Below are positions 32,422 to 44,881 of a DNA stretch of 64,000 nucleotides, in pieces. Location: the NCBI RefSeq assembly GCF_000005505.3, contig NC_016132.3:20450501-20514500 (forward strand). Reading direction: 5' to 3'. Position 1 is the stretch's first letter. Each line of letters begins with the position of its first letter. Source of the stretch: Brachypodium distachyon (lineage: Eukaryota > Streptophyta > Magnoliopsida > Poales > Poaceae). The translations under genes and the position numbers were made by a program. The notes under the pieces were generated by a model that saw nothing but the letters and a program-made list of their open reading frames with translations, made no database searches and had not been told where the DNA came from.

Positions 32422-33489
32422 CAAGGAGCGGATAGACTCTCCCTCGTACTGAACACACGACCGGAGTTGCTTGAGAGAGACTGGTCGTTTATACGTGGCT
32501 TTGAAATTCTGTGTGAAAGCTTGTACCAGCTCATCCCACGAAGTGAGCTCGCCGTCACGCAAGCTGTTTAACCAAGTGCGAGCCGGACCCCTGAGCTGTA
32601 GTTGAAGATACTGCATAGCGGTGGTTCGAGTTCCACCTTGGCACCGAACCCCGGTGAGGTAGTCCTCCAACCAGGTTCTGGGCTCCTGAGTTCCGTCATA
32701 TTTGACTAAGTCAGAAGGTGGCTTGAAATTTCATGGCATCGTTCGGCGAATCCAACGACTGAAGCATGGCTCTCCACATGCTTCGTGGTCCGAATCAGGA
32801 GAGTCCTCTCTGTGGCCGGCCAGGCGGCTATCGGCTCGATGAGGAGATTGACTCCTTCTGTGAGGGTTTTGCTTGTTTTGACCTGAGTCAGGCACTCGGC
32901 GATCACAATGTGACTCGCCATCCTTATGAGGAAGGGTGGTCAAGTTTTTCTTGATACACGAAGCTCCAGTGTATCAATCGTATCCGTAGTTGAAGAAGTT
33001 GAGGTGATAGGATTTGTCATGAAGATTTGGGCGATGGCGCACTCGGGCGCAGAATCGCTGCTGTCATGGCAGCCTTCTTGTTCTAGGCAGTCGCCAGCAT
33101 CGCTTGGGGCGGGGCTTTCTGCGTGACAAGGCGAATTGGCTCCGATCCCGGAGGGAGTCTCGGGGGAGTCCTGCCTTCCGAGTGTTTTCACGAGATACGT
33201 CAGCGGGATCCTACCTGAAGGTGAAAGAAGAAGCGTCTTCTCCCGAGTTGGAACCGTTAGACCTGGTAGTCGAAGGATTCCAGTTCCGTCGGCTCGGAGA
33301 TGGAATTCCCCGAATACAAGATCCATGCCAGTATCAAGCGCGCTGAACACCGCACGGCTGGCGGGAGGGTGAGCGGTAAAGTGAAAGGACCCAAAGTCAT
33401 CGACTCCGCCTGAGTCGACACCGGGTTTGAAGAACCTGAAACCCCCAAGCTCGTGTTTCCAACCACTTCTTTCCCACAAACGGTGCCAA
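32422..33489 (-). pseudogene. Gag of inverted element A'
   Basis: Minus strand, downstream of the LTR at 33490. The leader and gag start match element A ('STQAESMT', 'ECAIAQIFMTNPITS'). Further in, capsid sequence reads 'MEDYLTGVRCQGGTR', 'GPARTWLNSLRDGE', 'SWDELVQAFTQNF', 'LRSCVQYEGESIRS'. It is cut at 32421 by element C. Frame breaks occur at about 32930 and 32710. The primer-binding site is at 33474-33489 (minus, ttggcaccgtttgtggg). Confidence 0.7.
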
Positions 33490-33963
33490 TGACGAAGATG
33501 TAACTTCGACAATGTCCATATTGATGGACTTGTATCAACGAAAGAGGAGTGTGTGTTGGCGAACTCGTCGGCTAACAAGGACACAGGGGACACGACTTAC
33601 CCAGGTTCAGGGCCCTCGATGAGGTAATACCCCTACGTCCTGCTTGTCGGATATGTATTGCTGAGTCGATTACAATGGGGTGCCGCAAAGTCTAGACGCA
33701 CCGAGTCATCGAGTGCGTCCAGGAGACTTGTATCTAAGCTTGGGGGGTGCCTTGGCTCCCCCTCCTGGTCCTTTATATATGCAGGAACTCGGGTCTCAGG
33801 TAGATTCCAAGTCGGTTACAATGGAGAGATATACTCTAATTAACCTTCCTTGTCTTGAGTCGCAAGATTTGGCATGTAGACTCCTGGAGTCGGTCTTGTG
33901 GGCCCCCAGCTGGGCTGTACAGGTATACTCGAGTCGAGTACGTGGTTAGTTATAACCACGTCA
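33490..33963 (-). repeat. LTR of inverted element A'
   Basis: 474 bp, minus strand TGACGTGG...CTTCGTCA, clearly the same family as the element A LTRs but in opposite orientation. On its right side the sequence switches directly to the element A integrase. Its partner LTR is missing. Confidence 0.85.
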
Positions 33964-36900
33964 ATGCCCATCACAAACGCCACGGAACGACTTCCGTCGC
34001 ATTCATTCGCTCCATCGTATTCCGCTTCGGACTCCCTCAGAGCATTATCACCGACATGTGGCGACCCAGACCCGTAAGGATCCGAATCTCTGTGCATTCT
34101 GTACTATTCCTTGGATCAATAGCTAGTACACACAGTTCCAAGATGTATATCACAACACATATTCTTTATTTCATCGAATAAGATAACAAAATTCAGAGTA
34201 TTAATTACACGGTGGAAAAGCAAATAGAACACCGATGAGTCCATCAACGCCACAGGCTTGTTGAGTATAGACCCACGACCCTGCGTAACCTTTCTTCATA
34301 CGTCGACATCTGCACATGACACGTGCAGGTCAGTACATTGAATGTACTTGCAAGTTACACCTGCAATGTTAGGAGCAATGCAAATATATGCTTAAGGATA
34401 GTTCCTAGTTAGGCTTCTAAGGTTTATTTTGCAAAAACATCGTGTTTGGATTTTTGAAGTACTCGTAATACTTTTTTCCTTTGTAAACTCTACTTCTACA
34501 TTTTATGGAACATAGTTTTGAAATATAGTTATGGTCATCTGTGGATACTGTCCCACTAACCTAGCTATGCAATCTGGGTCATACTGCTGACCCTCACATA
34601 GCATCCCTTTCTTTCGGTGACCTGGATTCCGCTCCATCTGGTCAAAACAGTTTTTAGGATTTTGAAAACAAAACTAGAAGATCTCCTCATATCCAGACTT
34701 AGTAGCTCAAAATTCGCTCGTAACCAGAGGCATGGCTAATCGATTAGATCGACACTCTCGAGAGGTTTGTACACTTTCCCCAGTTGACACAATCAGTCCA
34801 AGGTGTTGCCTGATGACAAGCGTGTGCATCAGGTAAAGATTGTGACGAAGTCTTTCACTAGTCCTAGCACCGCCCGCCCCCAATGGACACATTGGCCCCT
34901 TTCCGGATGACGGTACCAAAGCAAGGGTTTCTCGCTAGCTATTCAACTAAGCCAGAGCCCATAATAGCAAGTGGTTGTACGGTAAGCCTTTGGGTGCATG
35001 GAAAGACTTGAACTTTTTGGTACTGAACGGCGGTCCCCACAGAAATCCTGAGCATCTGCAGAGACAATAAATGGATGCTGCCCTTGTAGAAATCCTGAGC
35101 ATCTGCAGAGCCAATCACTGGATGCTGCCCTTGTAGACAACCAATCACTGGCCACTGACATTCCACTCCGTCCAGTTAAAACATTTTTTGTTTTATTTCA
35201 CAAATACTTCTCCAAAACATACTGGCTCATAGATAATTAATCCTACAAGTGCATTCTTATAGTTTATAAAGCAAAGTAGCATATGCCAAAAATATAGGAT
35301 TTTAGATGATCAAAAGTGTAACTTGCCTTGGCCTTAGTGTAGATCAACTTCTTCATGGTAACCAGGACAATCGCACTCCGAATAATCTACCGTGAAGAAC
35401 GAATAACTAAATGAATACATCGTTCGGTAACTCCAAATAAAAATCCAATAAGCAAATATATTAACAGTAATTAACAGAGTACCTAAACAGTGTATATGAA
35501 CTGTTAGGCTAATCCTTGGTTTAGACCTAACAAGCAGGAAAAGATGTGGTTTCAAAAGGAGTTGAAATGGTCAAGTCATTGGTTTATAACAGATACAATA
35601 TTCTACGGATGAAAGGATATTGTATATGAACAAGAAAAGATGTGGAAATTAATCTGAATTGTATAGTGTGGTGCAAGCTTCGTAAAAAAAACAAGAATAA
35701 TCCAATTTGGATCTGTGGATCAAAAGATGTGGGATTTGGAAAATGGCTAATCATTGTGATAGTGTTAACAGATATCAAGTATGGTTGATCATGCACTGAT
35801 GGGGTTGTGTCGGTAAATGTGCATGAAGTGGACTAGCCTGTGGAACTTGATATACTCTACGGTCTACAGTAAGTGGCACACTAAAAGGAGGTACGGGCAG
35901 AATTGACTGACTTACGAAAGACAGCTACTCCAAAACAGTGGGCTGGGAATACAAATTTCTAATGATGTAATTCCCTATTGTGTTGGGAATTGTGAACAAT
36001 GGATGAACAGAAAATGGAAACTATGCTACAGTACAGTACTATCTTGGTGATGCCAATCCCATTTGGAATCATCTCAAACGGATCAAAGGTGCAGTAGCCA
36101 AGGACAGATGAACATGGCTTGGGAGGAACTTACAGAATATAGTAGGTACCTTCAAATGAATATCTTCTGGTGAAGTTGGATCTAATCGACAGAGACCTAA
36201 TTAGTTGAAATGTAGAGGGTAACGATTTCTTCAAAACCCCACTGGATTCATCTAATTTGGAGCTCTGGTTCACAAGATAAAGGTTCTGGAAGATACCTAA
36301 TCAATACAAAGGTACTGTGGATAGACTTTTCCAGAGAGGATGCGCTAGGGAGGATGAATGTGATCATGTGCAAAACGCGATCTAAGTTGTAGAGCTTGAT
36401 GTGTTAAACAGCATACAGAAATAATTGGCTAAACAGGACCTACGGTTCAAAAGATTCAAGCTACGGAATTTGGCTAGTCAATACTGCTGCTGCCGCTGAG
36501 AGTTCTCACCGGAGACATAGGAGTTTGCCGGAGTTGAAGGACACGGCGAGGGAGTCGTCGGAGGAGTCGATGATGTCGTTGAAGAAATCCGGGAGGTCAC
36601 GGTGAATTCCAGTCCAGGGAGTCGGTTCCAGTCTTCGGGGCGTCTCCAGACGGCTACGACGGGCGGAGCTCCGACCGTGGTTCCGGCATGGCGTCAGGGA
36701 AAATGCGTCCAAAGGACTCCATGGCTCGCACAGCCTTGTCAAAGATACACAGGGGAATTACAAGAGTCTCCCGGTCCAAGGAATCGAGAAACGGAGCTTC
36801 GGAGCGAGCTCACCTTCAACAGTGAAGGCGACGGACGGCAGAGGAAGACGGCCATGGCACGGGATGTACAGGGATTTATAGACAAAACTTTCAACAGGAG

Positions 36901-38756
36901 AGTCAGGGAGGATGGGCAGGCACACAGTGTGACGCGGTAGGGGTCTCCTTTTATAGGCCGAGGAGGGAGATCGACGGGTGGATGCCGAGGACCGGCATTC
37001 GGTGCGCGTCGGTTTCACATGGCAATAAAGGGTCGAAACTGATGATACATTCACGGAATCGGTTCGTGGAGAGACATGTATTAACTTCCATGTCTTAATT
37101 CGGAGAGAAACCGTCGTTTGGAGGGGATTCGATGGTGGTTTTCATGGCAGAAGGTGCGTGCGTGCTGTGTTCAGGAATGAACGGAGGAAGACGAAGGGAG
37201 GCGTCGCTGGGCTGGGGCGCTCGGGGGGAGTTGGGCCAGAGGGAGAGTGAGTGCGGCTGGGCCAAGGAGAAAGGATGAGGCCCAGGTGGAAAATGAAAAG
37301 GAGAACAGAGGGAGGTGGGCTGCTGCCAGGAGGAAAATGGGCTTCGGCCCAGGCGTGGGTTTGGGTTTCTCTAACCTTTTCCTAATTACAAAAATAATTA
37401 GGAATTCAAATATGGCATTCACAAATACCATATGAACTCCAGGCAATCCAAGATAATTTCAGTAAATCAAAATATCCAATATGGTTTTAGTCAAAATAGT
37501 TTCTAACCAAAATAATGTTTATAAATGGTTTTGAAATTTTAATAAACACCAAATAAAACTCAATCAATATTTCAATTGTCAAATGAACCCTCAAATTGAT
37601 TTGAAACACCAACTAAACACAACTAGACCGCTAGAGATGTTTTTCAACTTTATAATTGGGAAAGTCATATTATTTTCTTTCTTTATCATTTCAATAAATA
37701 TTGGAAAGCATTTCCAATTGATTCAAATATTCCAACGATGCTCTCAAATGGTCATGGCATGTGAATTGGAAATTTAGGATGTTTCTAAATTCTTCCACAC
37801 TAAAATAGGATTTATTCAGATTCAAAGAATGATCCAGATAAAATCATAAGATGCAAATTGGTCGAAGTAAAATACTTTCAACTTATATAAATCTCCCGAC
37901 CATGTTGTGTAATTTGGATAGTCATATTAATCCACTCTTTTGTTGAATATTCAAACATGGTGTAGAAAATTCTAAATAAGTCCTAAAAATTCAAAATCCT
38001 TCAGAATATCACGACCAACATATCTCCAAATCCAATATTTTATTTAAACAATTATTTTATTTAACATTCCAAAATTTGGAAAAGTTTGGGATGTTACACG
38101 ACAACGGGTCGAACTACCTTTCTAACGAGTTCCAGGACTTTTGCGAACAGATGGGAATCCACCTCAATTATGCAGCAGTTGCGCATCCACAGACTAACGG
38201 GCAGGTTGAAAAGGCGAACGGCCTGTTCACGGTCGGCATAAAAAAAACGACTCATGACTCCCCTGCATCGTGCAGCGGCATGGGTCGAAGAACTGCCCTC
38301 CGTACTATGGAGCCTGCGGACAACTCCAAACGGTTGTACCAAGTTCACACCGTTCTTCATGGTATACGGAGCCGAAGTAGTGCTACCAACCGACGTCCGG
38401 TTCAACGCTCCTAGAGTTACGGCGTACTCTGGACCGGAAGTTGGCATGCCAATGGAAGACGCACTTGATGCAGTCGACGAAGCTCGCGACGTTGCGCTCG
38501 CACGAGCAGACGTCTATCAACAAAGCATGCGTAACTACCACAGCCGACGGTTGCGCACCCACTCATTCGTCGAAGGTGACCTCGTACTACGACTCAAGCA
38601 AAAGGGTCATCACAAGCTCCAATCGCCTTGGGAGGGACCATACGTGTGGTCACCAAGGTGATTCCGGGAGGCGCTTACTATCTCAAAGACAAGAAGACGG
38701 GAGTCACATACAACAGGCCTTGGAACGTCGCACAACTACGACGATTATACGCTTAA
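33964..38756 (+). pseudogene. Element A integrase, split by a solo LTR
   Basis: The catalytic core starts after the A' LTR ('SVAFIRSIVFRFGLPQS'), reaches 'IITD' at 34051, and continues after the inserted LTR at 38099 with 'NGSNYLSNEFQDF', 'YAAVAHPQTNGQVEKAN' and, after a frame break near 38250, 'WVEELPSVLWSLRTTPN', 'GAEVVLPTDVRFNAP', 'YHSRRLRTHSFVEGDLVL'. A small insertion near 38646 breaks the frame again before 'NRPWNVAQLRRLYA' and the stop at 38754-38756. The second Asp and the Glu of DDE are visible. This is a Tat-type integrase and marks element A's plus orientation. Confidence 0.8.
34057..38098 (-). mobile_element. Long Tekay/Del-type solo LTR 1
   Basis: 4,042 bp flanked by CGACA (34052-34056 and 38099-38103), inserted exactly in the integrase D-N codons. 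The minus strand starts TGTAACATCCCAAAC and ends GGGTCGCCACA, as in chromovirus LTRs of 3-4 kb. No PBS, gag-pol or internal LTR boundary is seen. It shares blocks with 46711-50082, such as the 'gccagagccca' area. A ~50-bp unit with 'aatcctgagcatctgcag' is duplicated at 35041-35145. It contains no supported gene. Confidence 0.75.
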
Positions 38757-39020
38757 AATCTTTTCCAGCGTTTTCTTCCCCTGCTTTTCCCCTACAACTT
38801 TTATTAGCATCTTTAGGTCACAATTGTTTTAGTTTCACTCATGTACTCCGGTACTCAATAAAGTTTTCAATAATTCTCTACATAGAGATCTTTCATTTAA
38901 TTTGTGGGCTCGTTACCTACTTGGTGGCTCCGCCCAAGCTTGCCGTAACATTTTACCGCAAGCCAAACAACGCTCGATTCACAGCTCTGGTCCATTCAAA
39001 AGTATGGACCGAAGGAATAC
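38757..39020 (+). other. Element A sequence after the integrase
   Basis: Non-coding, with a likely polyadenylation context (tcaataaagttttcaataa) at about 38856. Confidence 0.5.
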
Positions 39021-39022
39021 CT

Positions 39023-39376
39023 GTCTTAGACATACCCGACACTCGGGGGTAGCATCCAATCGACTCTAATGCATGTCTTGGACGCACCCGACACTCGGGG
39101 GCTGCGTCCAATCGACTCTAATGCATGTCTTGGACGCACCCGACACTCGGGGGCTGCGTCCAATCGACTCTAATCCATGTATTGGACGAACCCGACACTC
39201 GGGGGCTACATCCAATTGACTCTCATTCATGTCTTGGATGCACCCGACGCTCGGGGGCTGCGTCCAATCGACCCTAATACATGTCTTGGACGCACCTGAC
39301 ACTCGGCGGCTGCGTCCAATTGACTCTAATACTTGTCTTGGAAGCACATGACACTACGAAGCTGCGTCCAGCTAGC
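39023..39376. repeat. 52-bp tandem repeat, about 6.8 copies
   Basis: Units start at 39023, 39075, 39127, 39179, 39231, 39283 and 39335 (partial). The core gtcttggacgcacccgacac is followed by tcgggggctgcgtccaa. Each full unit contains a cgggggct purine-rich core resembling the element's polypurine tract. The outer units are more diverged. Confidence 0.9.
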
Positions 39377-39754
39377 AAGTAAACAAAGTACTACCCATGC
39401 AAATAAAGCTCACTTGGGTCCACGCTCGACTACTCGTAGTCGACCACGGACCCGGGGGCTACTCCCAGCGGGAGCGCTGGTCGCGCACCCGATAAACACC
39501 ACTCGCGTTCCTGCACTTTTCAGATTCAAGGGAGGATAAAGGATCTCAGCATCACTCCCACCAGGAGTCTCCAAGATGAAATTCACATTCAGATTCAATT
39601 ATAATACAAAAAAGCTCTGTCTACAAGAACGACCCCTGGTCAAGATACAATCTTTGAGTACATAACTTGAGTCCGGTCACCACTACAAACAGTCGTCACC
39701 AGACTCGGGGGCTACTCCCACCGAGAGTGCTGGTCGCGCACCTGGTATAATCTA

Positions 39755-40700
39755 TACTACTGCCATTAACTGAGGACTCGGCGGTCGACGTTGCCGCGCT
39801 ATAAGATCTTCTTCCTTCCAGTAACGCCAGCCGATGATTCTCGCCGCCTGCTCGTAATCAGCATTGAAATGAGGTCGCAGATCGATTTCATCGCCTGGGT
39901 CACCAGGAAGCTCCGATATTCGGCTGAGATCGAGTCGAGGGTACTGGACCCGCACAAACGCCAGGGCTATCTTTGCCCCCCAGACCAGCTTACGGTACAT
40001 CAGCTCCCGAAAGACGCTATCTTGCCCAAGCTTTCGGGTCAGCTTGCTCAGCTCTTGGGGCACCTCCTCCAAGGGCTAGAATGCCTAATGAATCGCCTTA
40101 GGAGTCTCTAAGTGGGAGTTGAAGAAGCTTTTATTCTGGTCTATGCGGTCTCGCAAAAGCATCAGGTCATGACCCCTCGCTCGATCAGACCAGAACGATG
40201 ATTGATCGATCGTCTGACGAGCATTCAGGGCACTGTTTACCCGATCCTGCTCGGCTCGTGGGTCGGCCTGCACATCTGCAAACAACTCATGTTTCTAAAG
40301 CATAAGCCGGAAAGAAGAAGATCGAAGCAAAAAGGAGACAGCGGCTCGCATTGAAGCTGAGAACTCAGCCCGCAAAGCTCCTCGAAGATAAACTCTTCCC
40401 GGGCGGCGGCCACCTCCAACTTGGTCTTGGCAATCTGCAACTCGCTCACGGCTCTCCGACTCACCATCGTCGAGTTTTTGGCTCGGGTTTCGGCTTCTTG
40501 GAGGCGCCGATGAAGGAACTCTAGTTCGCTTCGAGTCTTGTCTAGAGAAGGAACCTCCTTTGGAGCCGTTGACTCCGCAGTTTTCGAAGGAAGCATCTCA
40601 GCCGAAACCGCGGCACTCGCGATATTCGACTCAGGTGTCACAACCCCCTCTGTGCCTACCTCAACTCTCGAAGTCGCAGGCTCTTTCTGCCGCTGCTCTG
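39755..40700 (-). pseudogene. Antisense gene 2 of element A, 5' truncated
   Basis: Coding-like exons on the strand opposite to gag-pol. One starts after a pyrimidine-rich acceptor (ttctcttctgcag) near 40705 and reads 'AAEQRQKEPATSR', 'SLDKTRSELEFLHRRLQ' and 'SRRAVSELQIAKTKLEV'. A second holds 'DRARGHDLMLLRDRIDQ' (about 40270-40090). A third reads 'EVPQELSKLTRKLGQD', 'ARIIGWRYWKEEDLI' and ends at 39752. The protein is coiled-coil rich with no catalytic motif. It belongs with the antisense ORFs known from Tat-lineage elements. The upstream part is missing. Confidence 0.5.
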
Positions 40701-40906
40701 CCGCTGCAGAAGAGAAATACCCCTTTTTAGTACCAAAAAGGATTCAAAGACATGAGTCCTAACTAAAAGCAAGGAGTCCGACTCATATCAGCGCAAAGGA
40801 ACAAGGATGTCTCTTTATTAATAATGCTCACATTCGAGCAAGAACGATACAAAAAAAGAAGGAAAATTACAAAGAGGACAGGAGAAAGCCTAAAGAAGTC
40901 TAGGCC

Positions 40907-43525
40907 TCAAGCTTGGCCCACCTCCTGGCTCAGCGCAGGAGTCGACGATGGTGGAGCCCCCTCTCCCTCAGAGGCCATGCTCCCCAGCTGATCCTACAGC
41001 TGGGCCGCCAGTTCTTCCCCGAGCTAGAAGTATGGCGTCAAAGCCACCTCCTCCCCGCTGGGTAACAAGAGAGGGCCCGAGGACACCTTCCGCAGCACGT
41101 CCTCACAGACGCCGTGTGCTAACGCTAACACGAACGTCGACTCCGCACCGGAGTTGGTCTGAACCCGGCTAAACTCATCCAGAGGATCCGGGTGAGCGCT
41201 GAAAAACTCTACGAGTTTTCCTAGCGACTCAGGCACCGGCTCGTCAGGAAACATCTTCTCGAACAAACTAGTGAGCACCCTGGAAGCTCCCTGGACTCCA
41301 GTCGCCGCTCCAGAGAAGACGCTTGCCACAGTGTCGATCACCCTGTCGAGTGAACTTTCACTCGAAGGCAGGAGACCAAACAAGGAAAGCAGGCCTGCAA
41401 AAGAGCCAAAGCATTAGCAATGTATCCAAATGAGTGGATTCAACTACGATATTCTTACCTGCGAGGGGACCAATGACTCCTTGGAGTCGGATGGCTCTAT
41501 CCTTCTCCTTCTCGGCCTCCTTGATGAGAAGGGCGCCCGAAGCTTCTTGGGTGAGGCATTTTTCAGCCTCCAGCTTCTCTGACGACTCCCTGGCCAGATC
41601 AGCAAGCTTCTTCTCCAACCTCTTGGATTGAAGCTCGGTGGCATCTTTGAGGGAGTTAGCCTGAGAAAGGAGATCTAGACGACAAACAGTAAGACACAAT
41701 AGTTTTTTCAACTCAAGGAAAGACAAAGCTGGAAGCGTTACCTTGAGCAGACCTCAGCTCTTGCTGGCTTCGCTCCAAATCTTGGCGAAGCTGATCTCGC
41801 TCAGTCGTCACCGCATCATGGCAATCAACAAACTCCGTTATGGAGCGGATGATCGATCGGCTGCAACAGTGATTACGTCAGCATCTGGCTCATACTCCCA
41901 CAGGGAGAGTAAAATTCTTCGACAAAAGAAGTTTACTTGACAAAAAGAACTCAAAACTTACGTGACAAGCCGAAGTTGAGGGAGCCGTTTCGGCTCCGTG
42001 CAGTCGACGAGTGGGGTAACCTTTGGGATTGACGCTCCCCACTCATTGGAGAAGGCGCCTCAGGCATCGTTACCTGAGGCTCAAACGTCTCAACGACGAT
42101 TGAGGGACCCGAAGCTTTCGGGTCCGACCCAGTGGGCTCAATAGCCTGGGTCGTTGGTTGGTCACCCGAGACCACAGAGCTGGCCAAGAAAAACTTCAAG
42201 TTCAGTATTCAGATTGCACTACTTGAAGAGTTACTACCTGAAGAATCACCTACCTGGTCTGGGTGACTCGGCCAAGAAGGCCAAATCGGCGAACAGGCGC
42301 TGGTACGCATGTCTTGGTCTTTTTGGCTGCAGGACGAGGAGACGAGGGCGCAGCGGGTGGACCCTCGACACCCGTCGTCTGATCATCAGACTTAGGGTTC
42401 GACTCCCTGCTGTGCTTCCTCCCCGTCTCCAGGGCGACCTCTTCAGTCTCGGAGTCGCTAGCCTGCTCCGGCGACTCCGAGGACTCGTCAGCCAGCTCCT
42501 CCTCCCCTATAGGAGGAAGTTGACTCAAGGGATCTTCGAGTTCCTACAACCAGCAAGCGGATTAGTAGCTTACAAATACAAGCTCACAACGGCAGAAATA
42601 TAAATTACCTCTTCCCTCGGCCTGTCAGGGCCATAAGGGACTACTAGCGAGTCGATCTTGCCCAGAGTCGCGTCAGTTAGGGTCGTCAACCTTCGCACCC
42701 GCGACTCCAGTTCGTTCAAAGATAGTTTTTCCGCGTTCACCTGAGTGGGATCCCCGGGTCCTTCGAAGGACCACATCGGGTGAACGCGAGCCTGCAGCGG
42801 CTGGATCCTCATCCTGAGGAACAGAGCTATCAGGTGAACACCTGTCAACCCCTGTCCCATAAGGGAGTGCATCTTAGCCATCAAGGGAGTCGCCTCAGAC
42901 TCCTCTACGGGTGTCAGCTAGTGGCTCCATGCCACCGTCTTTTTTGTCTTCTTCTTGATTGAGAAGGTAGGAAGACTTGGATCGGCACCCGAGGCGTCAG
43001 ATCGGACGTAGAACCACTTCGACCTCCAGCCTTGCACAGATTCGCGTGCTAGAGGGAGAAGTATTTAGAGTCGGATCGTACCTAGAAGTTGACGCTCCCA
43101 ACGGCGTCCGGCTTCTGGCCTTTGATCATAAAGATCCGCTTCCAGAGCCCCCAATGAGGGCTCATCCCCAAGAAGCATTCGCACAGCGTGATGAAGCACG
43201 CAACGTGCAAATAAGAATTGGGGGGGCAGATCGTGAAGCTGCATCCCATAGGCTAGCAACATAGCATGGAAAAAGGCATGAAGAGGAAAAGAAAGCCCTC
43301 ACAGCACATAATCGAGGAAGACAACCCGCTCACCTAGCAACGGTCGCGGGTACTCCTCCTTTGCCGGGAAGCGAACCCGTCAGGACCTCCCGGCAGCAAT
43401 CCCTCGTCCTGGAGTTACAGGATCTTGATGCGGTTGTCGGCCACCACGGGCCAGGGAACGACTCCCTTGCCGGCATCTCCTTTGCCGGCATCGATCTTAG
43501 AACCCACGGTTTTGGTCTTGCCCAT
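40907..43525 (-). pseudogene. Antisense gene 1 of element A (Transposase_28-like), broken
   Basis: This is an intron-containing gene running opposite to element A. ATG at 43525 opens 'MGKTKTVGSKIDAGKG'. With a stop and a frame break the conserved core follows: 'LAYGMQLHDLPP', 'SYLHVACFITLCECFLG', 'HWGLWKRIFMIKGQKPD', 'WRSKWFYVRSD', 'TFSIKKKTKKTVAW'. Then come 'PLQARVHPMWSFEG' and 'LNELESRVRRLTTLTD', an acidic Ser-rich linker (42530-42250) and a coiled coil ('RLEKKLADLARESSEK'). An intron at about 41457-41395 (ggtaag...ttgcag) joins to 'GLLSLFGLLPSSESS'. It ends at 40907, with AATAAA at about 40820. The core resembles the 'putative gypsy type transposon' family (PF04195), known as an antisense ORF in Tat elements. 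Its role is unknown. Confidence 0.65.
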
Positions 43526-43541
43526 CTCCGGATGGTGTGGG

Positions 43542-44876
43542 TGTTGGGGAACGCGGTAGGCTACGCTAGCACAAAATAATAATTCTACCGATTCCGCCCG
43601 GATCAATGCTGTAGATAATGGATCACGAGATTACCACTAGACGCGCAGACCCGTAGCGGAAGTAGAGTCGATGATGCGTGTCGATGCGAGTAGTCGTTCC
43701 CGAGTAGTCGTTCGGCCTGCTCCTCCTCGCCGATCCCACGAGCAGTTCGTCCAAGCGCCGCAGGTGCAACGCCTCCGAGGTATCCACATGTACAGGGAGG
43801 AACTCCGTGCGGCACACTGCTAGATCCGGTCACAAGGTTTTGGGCGTGAAGGTGTGACGGCCGAGTATAACTCGCGTCTGGACTAGTGTAACCCTAGCCG
43901 GCTTGGTCTCCTCCACTTATATAGACGTCCCTAGTGGGCTCAACACTTGAGGCCCGTTAGGAGTCTAAGTCCGATACGAGTTGGATCCAATCCAACTCGG
44001 TCCCCACCCCTTAAGCGTGTGACCCTTCAGGTTCGCGGTCAGTCGGACACGACTACGAGCTCGGACTGCGGGCCCGAGTAACACCTTACTCGTCCACTGG
44101 CACCGACTCAAGTCGATAGTTGGTAGCGGCACCTAGCAGCACGTGCCAACTCCCGAGTGACCACAAGGTATATTGACGAACCATACAATCTGTCATATGC
44201 AAAATTCCTTTTGCCTCACGATATGTGTCTCGAGCTCAAGGCGAGTGCTTGTCATCCTTGTGGATAGCTCGACTCTCTTCTCGTTCCTGTGATACAGATT
44301 CCCGAACGGGTTAACACTTAACCCAAGTCGCATGGCCATGCTTTCCGAATCCGAATAGGAGGGGCAAATCCCATCTTGATCAACCATGACTCGCAGCATG
44401 CTTCTCAGCAAACCCGAAAGCTACCTTTATAACCACCCAGTTATGGAGTAGCGTTTGGCAACCCCTAAGTAGGCCGATTCACATCCCAAGCTCATGCGAT
44501 GACCTCAGGTCTAGGACTGGCATATACAACGTACTTGAGACTAACAAATGACAATCATCTCGTTGTGTCTCAGTGCGGGTCTGTCCGACTCAACAATCTC
44601 ATTGTCGAGTCCATGCTATCAGTCGGCAACACTTTGCCCTATGACTTGTGAAACATAGTCATCATACTGATTCACATTGCTAGTCTAGGTTATGTGTCCG
44701 CATAACCTCAATGACCAGGGACCAATAGAACAACATCATAGAATACATAGTCTCACAAACAAATCACGTATTTATTGATACATATCAGTGATGATGTTCA
44801 AGGACAATAACAATAACTCATGAATACATAGAAAATAACATCATCACATGATTGCCTCTAGGGCATATCTCCAACA
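43542..44876 (-). mobile_element. BARE/Angela-type Copia solo LTR 2
   Basis: 1,335 bp flanked by GTGGG (43537-43541 and 44877-44881). It is highly similar to the copy at 12997-14350, apart from a short deletion near 44355. The insertion is only 16 bp upstream of the ATG of antisense gene 1. Confidence 0.9.
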
Positions 44877-44881
44877 GTGGG

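Noticed and set aside
34057..38098. Complete non-autonomous LTR element with two LTRs
   Set aside because: The terminal sequence is not repeated internally and no PBS was found, so a single long LTR fits better. Self-alignment would decide.
39023..39376. Regularly spaced repeats resembling a CRISPR array
   Set aside because: Units are contiguous without unique spacers, the DNA is plant nuclear, and they lie within a retrotransposon.
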